Assembly: GCA_000715605.1 (NCBI GenBank)
Contig: KL568535.1
Coordinates: 64,035 to 70,112 of the forward strand
Source: Streptomyces speibonae
GTDB taxonomy: Bacteria; Actinomycetota; Actinomycetes; Streptomycetales; Streptomycetaceae
Reading direction: 5' to 3'
DNA length: 6,078 nucleotides
The notes under the pieces were generated by a model that did not search any database, had not been told where the DNA came from, and worked only from the letters and a program-made list of their open reading frames with translations. Below are positions 5,181 to 6,078 of this stretch, one piece after another. Position numbers and translations under genes: made by a program. Position 1 is the stretch's first letter, and each line of letters starts with the position of its first letter.

Positions 5181-5188
5181 AACCTGCC

Positions 5189-6078
5189 TTGAGTCGTGAA
5201 ACTGACACTCCGTCCTCCGGGCCCAACGGGCACGGCGGAGCCGCCTATCCGTCGGGCACCCCGCCCTACGGGATTCCGGCGATTCCGGACGCGGGTACGG
5301 ACGCGGGCCGTTCGGCCGCGCGGCCGGAGGAACGCAAGACCGAGACCACGCTGACGACCCGTATCCGGATCAACATCCCCGGATCGCGGCCCATTCCGCC
5401 GGTCGTCGTGCGCCAGCCCGTCAAGGACGCGGAGAGCAAGGAGCGCACCGACGCCGAGGCGCCGGCTCCGTCCCCGGCGCCGGCTCCGTCCCCCGCCGCG
5501 GTCGAGCCTCCCGGTCGGCCCGCTCCGCCGGCTCCGTCCCCCGCCGCCCCGGCGGCCGAGGAGAAGCCGGCGGCCAGCGACTGGTTCGCGCCCCGCAAAC
5601 CGGCGACGGGCAAGGGCAGTACGGGCGGCGGCTCCGCCAACGGCGCAGGTGGGCCCGGCGGTTCGGGTCCCGCGACGAGCGGCGGCGCGCCGGGCGCACC
5701 CGCGACGGGCGGCGGCGCGCCGGCGGGCCCGGGCACGCCCGGCGCCGGACGCCCCGGCGGGGCGACGCGTCCCGGACCCACCGGCACGACCGGCGCGACC
5801 GGCGGGCCCGTGGCCCCCGGGCACGGCGGCGGCACCGGCTCCTTCGACGTGACCGAGGCCCTGGCCGGCGGACCGGCGGGCAACGGCACCCGCCCGGGCG
5901 GACACCCCACCGGCGAGACCCGCCGCGACGACCTGCCGTTCTTCACGGGGGACGGACCCGGCGGCGCGCCCGCACAGCGCGGTCCCGGCGCGGGACCGGG
6001 TGGTGCCCCGGCGGGCGGCCGGCGGCAGGACACCCCGCCCGGATACGGCGGCCCGCAGCGCCCCGCAGGACCCACCGG
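5189..6078 (+). CDS. Pro/Gly/Ala-rich, probably disordered protein, N-terminal part
   Basis: The frame is open from TTG 5189 to the window end (296 complete codons), with strong G/C third-position bias in this frame; the C-terminus is outside. Residues 1-60 are polar. A short ordered-looking strand follows (LTTRIRINIPGSRPIPPVVV, about 55-74), then Pro-Ala repeats (91-123, P-A-P-S-P), a DWFAPRKP motif (131-138), a long Gly/Pro/Ala/Thr-rich region (140-215), GSFDVTEALAGGP (217-229), RRDDLPFF (245-252) and more Gly/Pro. There is no signal peptide or membrane segment in the visible part. I recall large Streptomyces proteins with similar disordered N-termini followed by a membrane helix and peptidoglycan-binding-type domains; that is a guess here. 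The gene lies downstream of mshB-DUF6113 but is separated by 194 bp, so it probably has its own promoter. Coding is well supported, function is unknown. Confidence 0.8.
   Translation, partial: MSRETDTPSSGPNGHGGAAYPSGTPPYGIPAIPDAGTDAGRSAARPEERKTETTLTTRIRINIPGSRPIPPVVVRQPVKDAESKERTDAEAPAPSPAPAPSPAAVEPPGRPAPPAPSPAAPAAEEKPAASDWFAPRKPATGKGSTGGGSANGAGGPGGSGPATSGGAPGAPATGGGAPAGPGTPGAGRPGGATRPGPTGTTGATGGPVAPGHGGGTGSFDVTEALAGGPAGNGTRPGGHPTGETRRDDLPFFTGDGPGGAPAQRGPGAGPGGAPAGGRRQDTPPGYGGPQRPAGPT
5462..5541 (+). repeat. Short direct repeats coding for P-A-P-S-P
   Basis: CCGGCTCCGTCCCC occurs three times, at 5462-5475, 5480-5493 and 5528-5541 (offsets 18 and 48, both multiples of three), so each copy encodes the same A-P-S-P residues. 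Such in-frame repeats allow length change by slippage without loss of frame in a disordered linker. Confidence 0.8.

Larger units (their letters stand above)
4995..5188 (+). promoter_or_regulatory. Intergenic region and leader of the last gene
   Basis: This 194-bp gap must end the mshB unit and start the next one. TAAGGT (5078-5083) fits the TAnnnT -10 pattern, but no good -35 stands at the usual distance. If used, the leader would be about 100 bases long. CGCCGCC (5090-5096) and GGCGGCG (5160-5166) can pair and enclose the repeat at 5113-5142, so the leader may be folded right up to the ribosome-binding site. The promoter is tentative; the pairing segments are seen directly. Confidence 0.35.

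Noticed and set aside
5462..5541. The three CCGGCTCCGTCCCC repeats as a CRISPR-like or regulatory array.
   Set aside because: The spacing is irregular but always a multiple of three, and all copies encode the same residues inside a coding frame, so they are protein repeats.
4895..5905. Long minus-strand open frames opposite the disordered protein (also 5266-6075).
   Set aside because: Very high GC leaves antisense frames open. Their products are low-complexity Arg/Gly/Ala or Pro/Gly strings without motifs, while the plus-strand frame has a ribosome-binding site and proper third-position bias.

Overview
The window looks like chromosomal DNA from a Streptomyces or a close relative. It is very GC-rich with strong G/C bias at third codon positions. 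It carries the actinobacteria-specific mycothiol gene mshB, an XRE/DUF397 regulator pair with a SpoIIAB-like ATPase, a Uma2-family gene, and a rare TTA leucine codon of the kind that depends on the bldA tRNA.

Left part (about 1-2574) is accessory or regulatory in character. On the minus strand, in transcription order, lie an XRE-family helix-turn-helix regulator with a DUF5753-type C-terminus (1967-1092), a DUF397 protein with an internal 21-residue duplication (1095-823), a second DUF397 copy disabled by a TGA at the conserved Trp codon (823 to about 650), and a membrane acyltransferase of the OafA/YrhL family cut by the window edge (607-1). The start and stop codons of the first three overlap (ATGA, then TGATG), so they read as one translationally coupled unit. 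The dead DUF397 copy is in the same frame as the acyltransferase with no stop between them. Divergent from this block, across about 150 bp containing small palindromes, is a GHKL-type ATP-binding protein on the plus strand (2122-2574). XRE, DUF397 and ATPase together form the whiJ/abaA-type regulatory set found in many copies in Streptomyces.

Middle (2575-3093) is about 520 bp without a convincing gene. It holds a strong G+C hairpin just after the ATPase gene, two adjacent perfect stem-loops, and one weak candidate small ORF.

Right part (3094-6078) is all on the plus strand and looks like core genome. It has a Uma2-family protein (3094-3705), mshB (3715-4584) with a probable leaderless promoter whose -10 box begins at the uma2 stop codon, and a DUF6113-type four-helix membrane protein overlapping mshB by four bases (4581-4994). 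A 194-bp gap follows, containing a palindromic intergenic repeat of a type common in Streptomyces. The window ends inside a Pro/Gly/Ala-rich, probably disordered protein that starts with TTG at 5189.

The best candidates for something unusual are the broken DUF397 copy reading in frame into an acyltransferase, the internally duplicated DUF397 partner, and the structured 2575-3093 gap at the border between accessory and core-like DNA. I saw no clearly new defence or mobile system.
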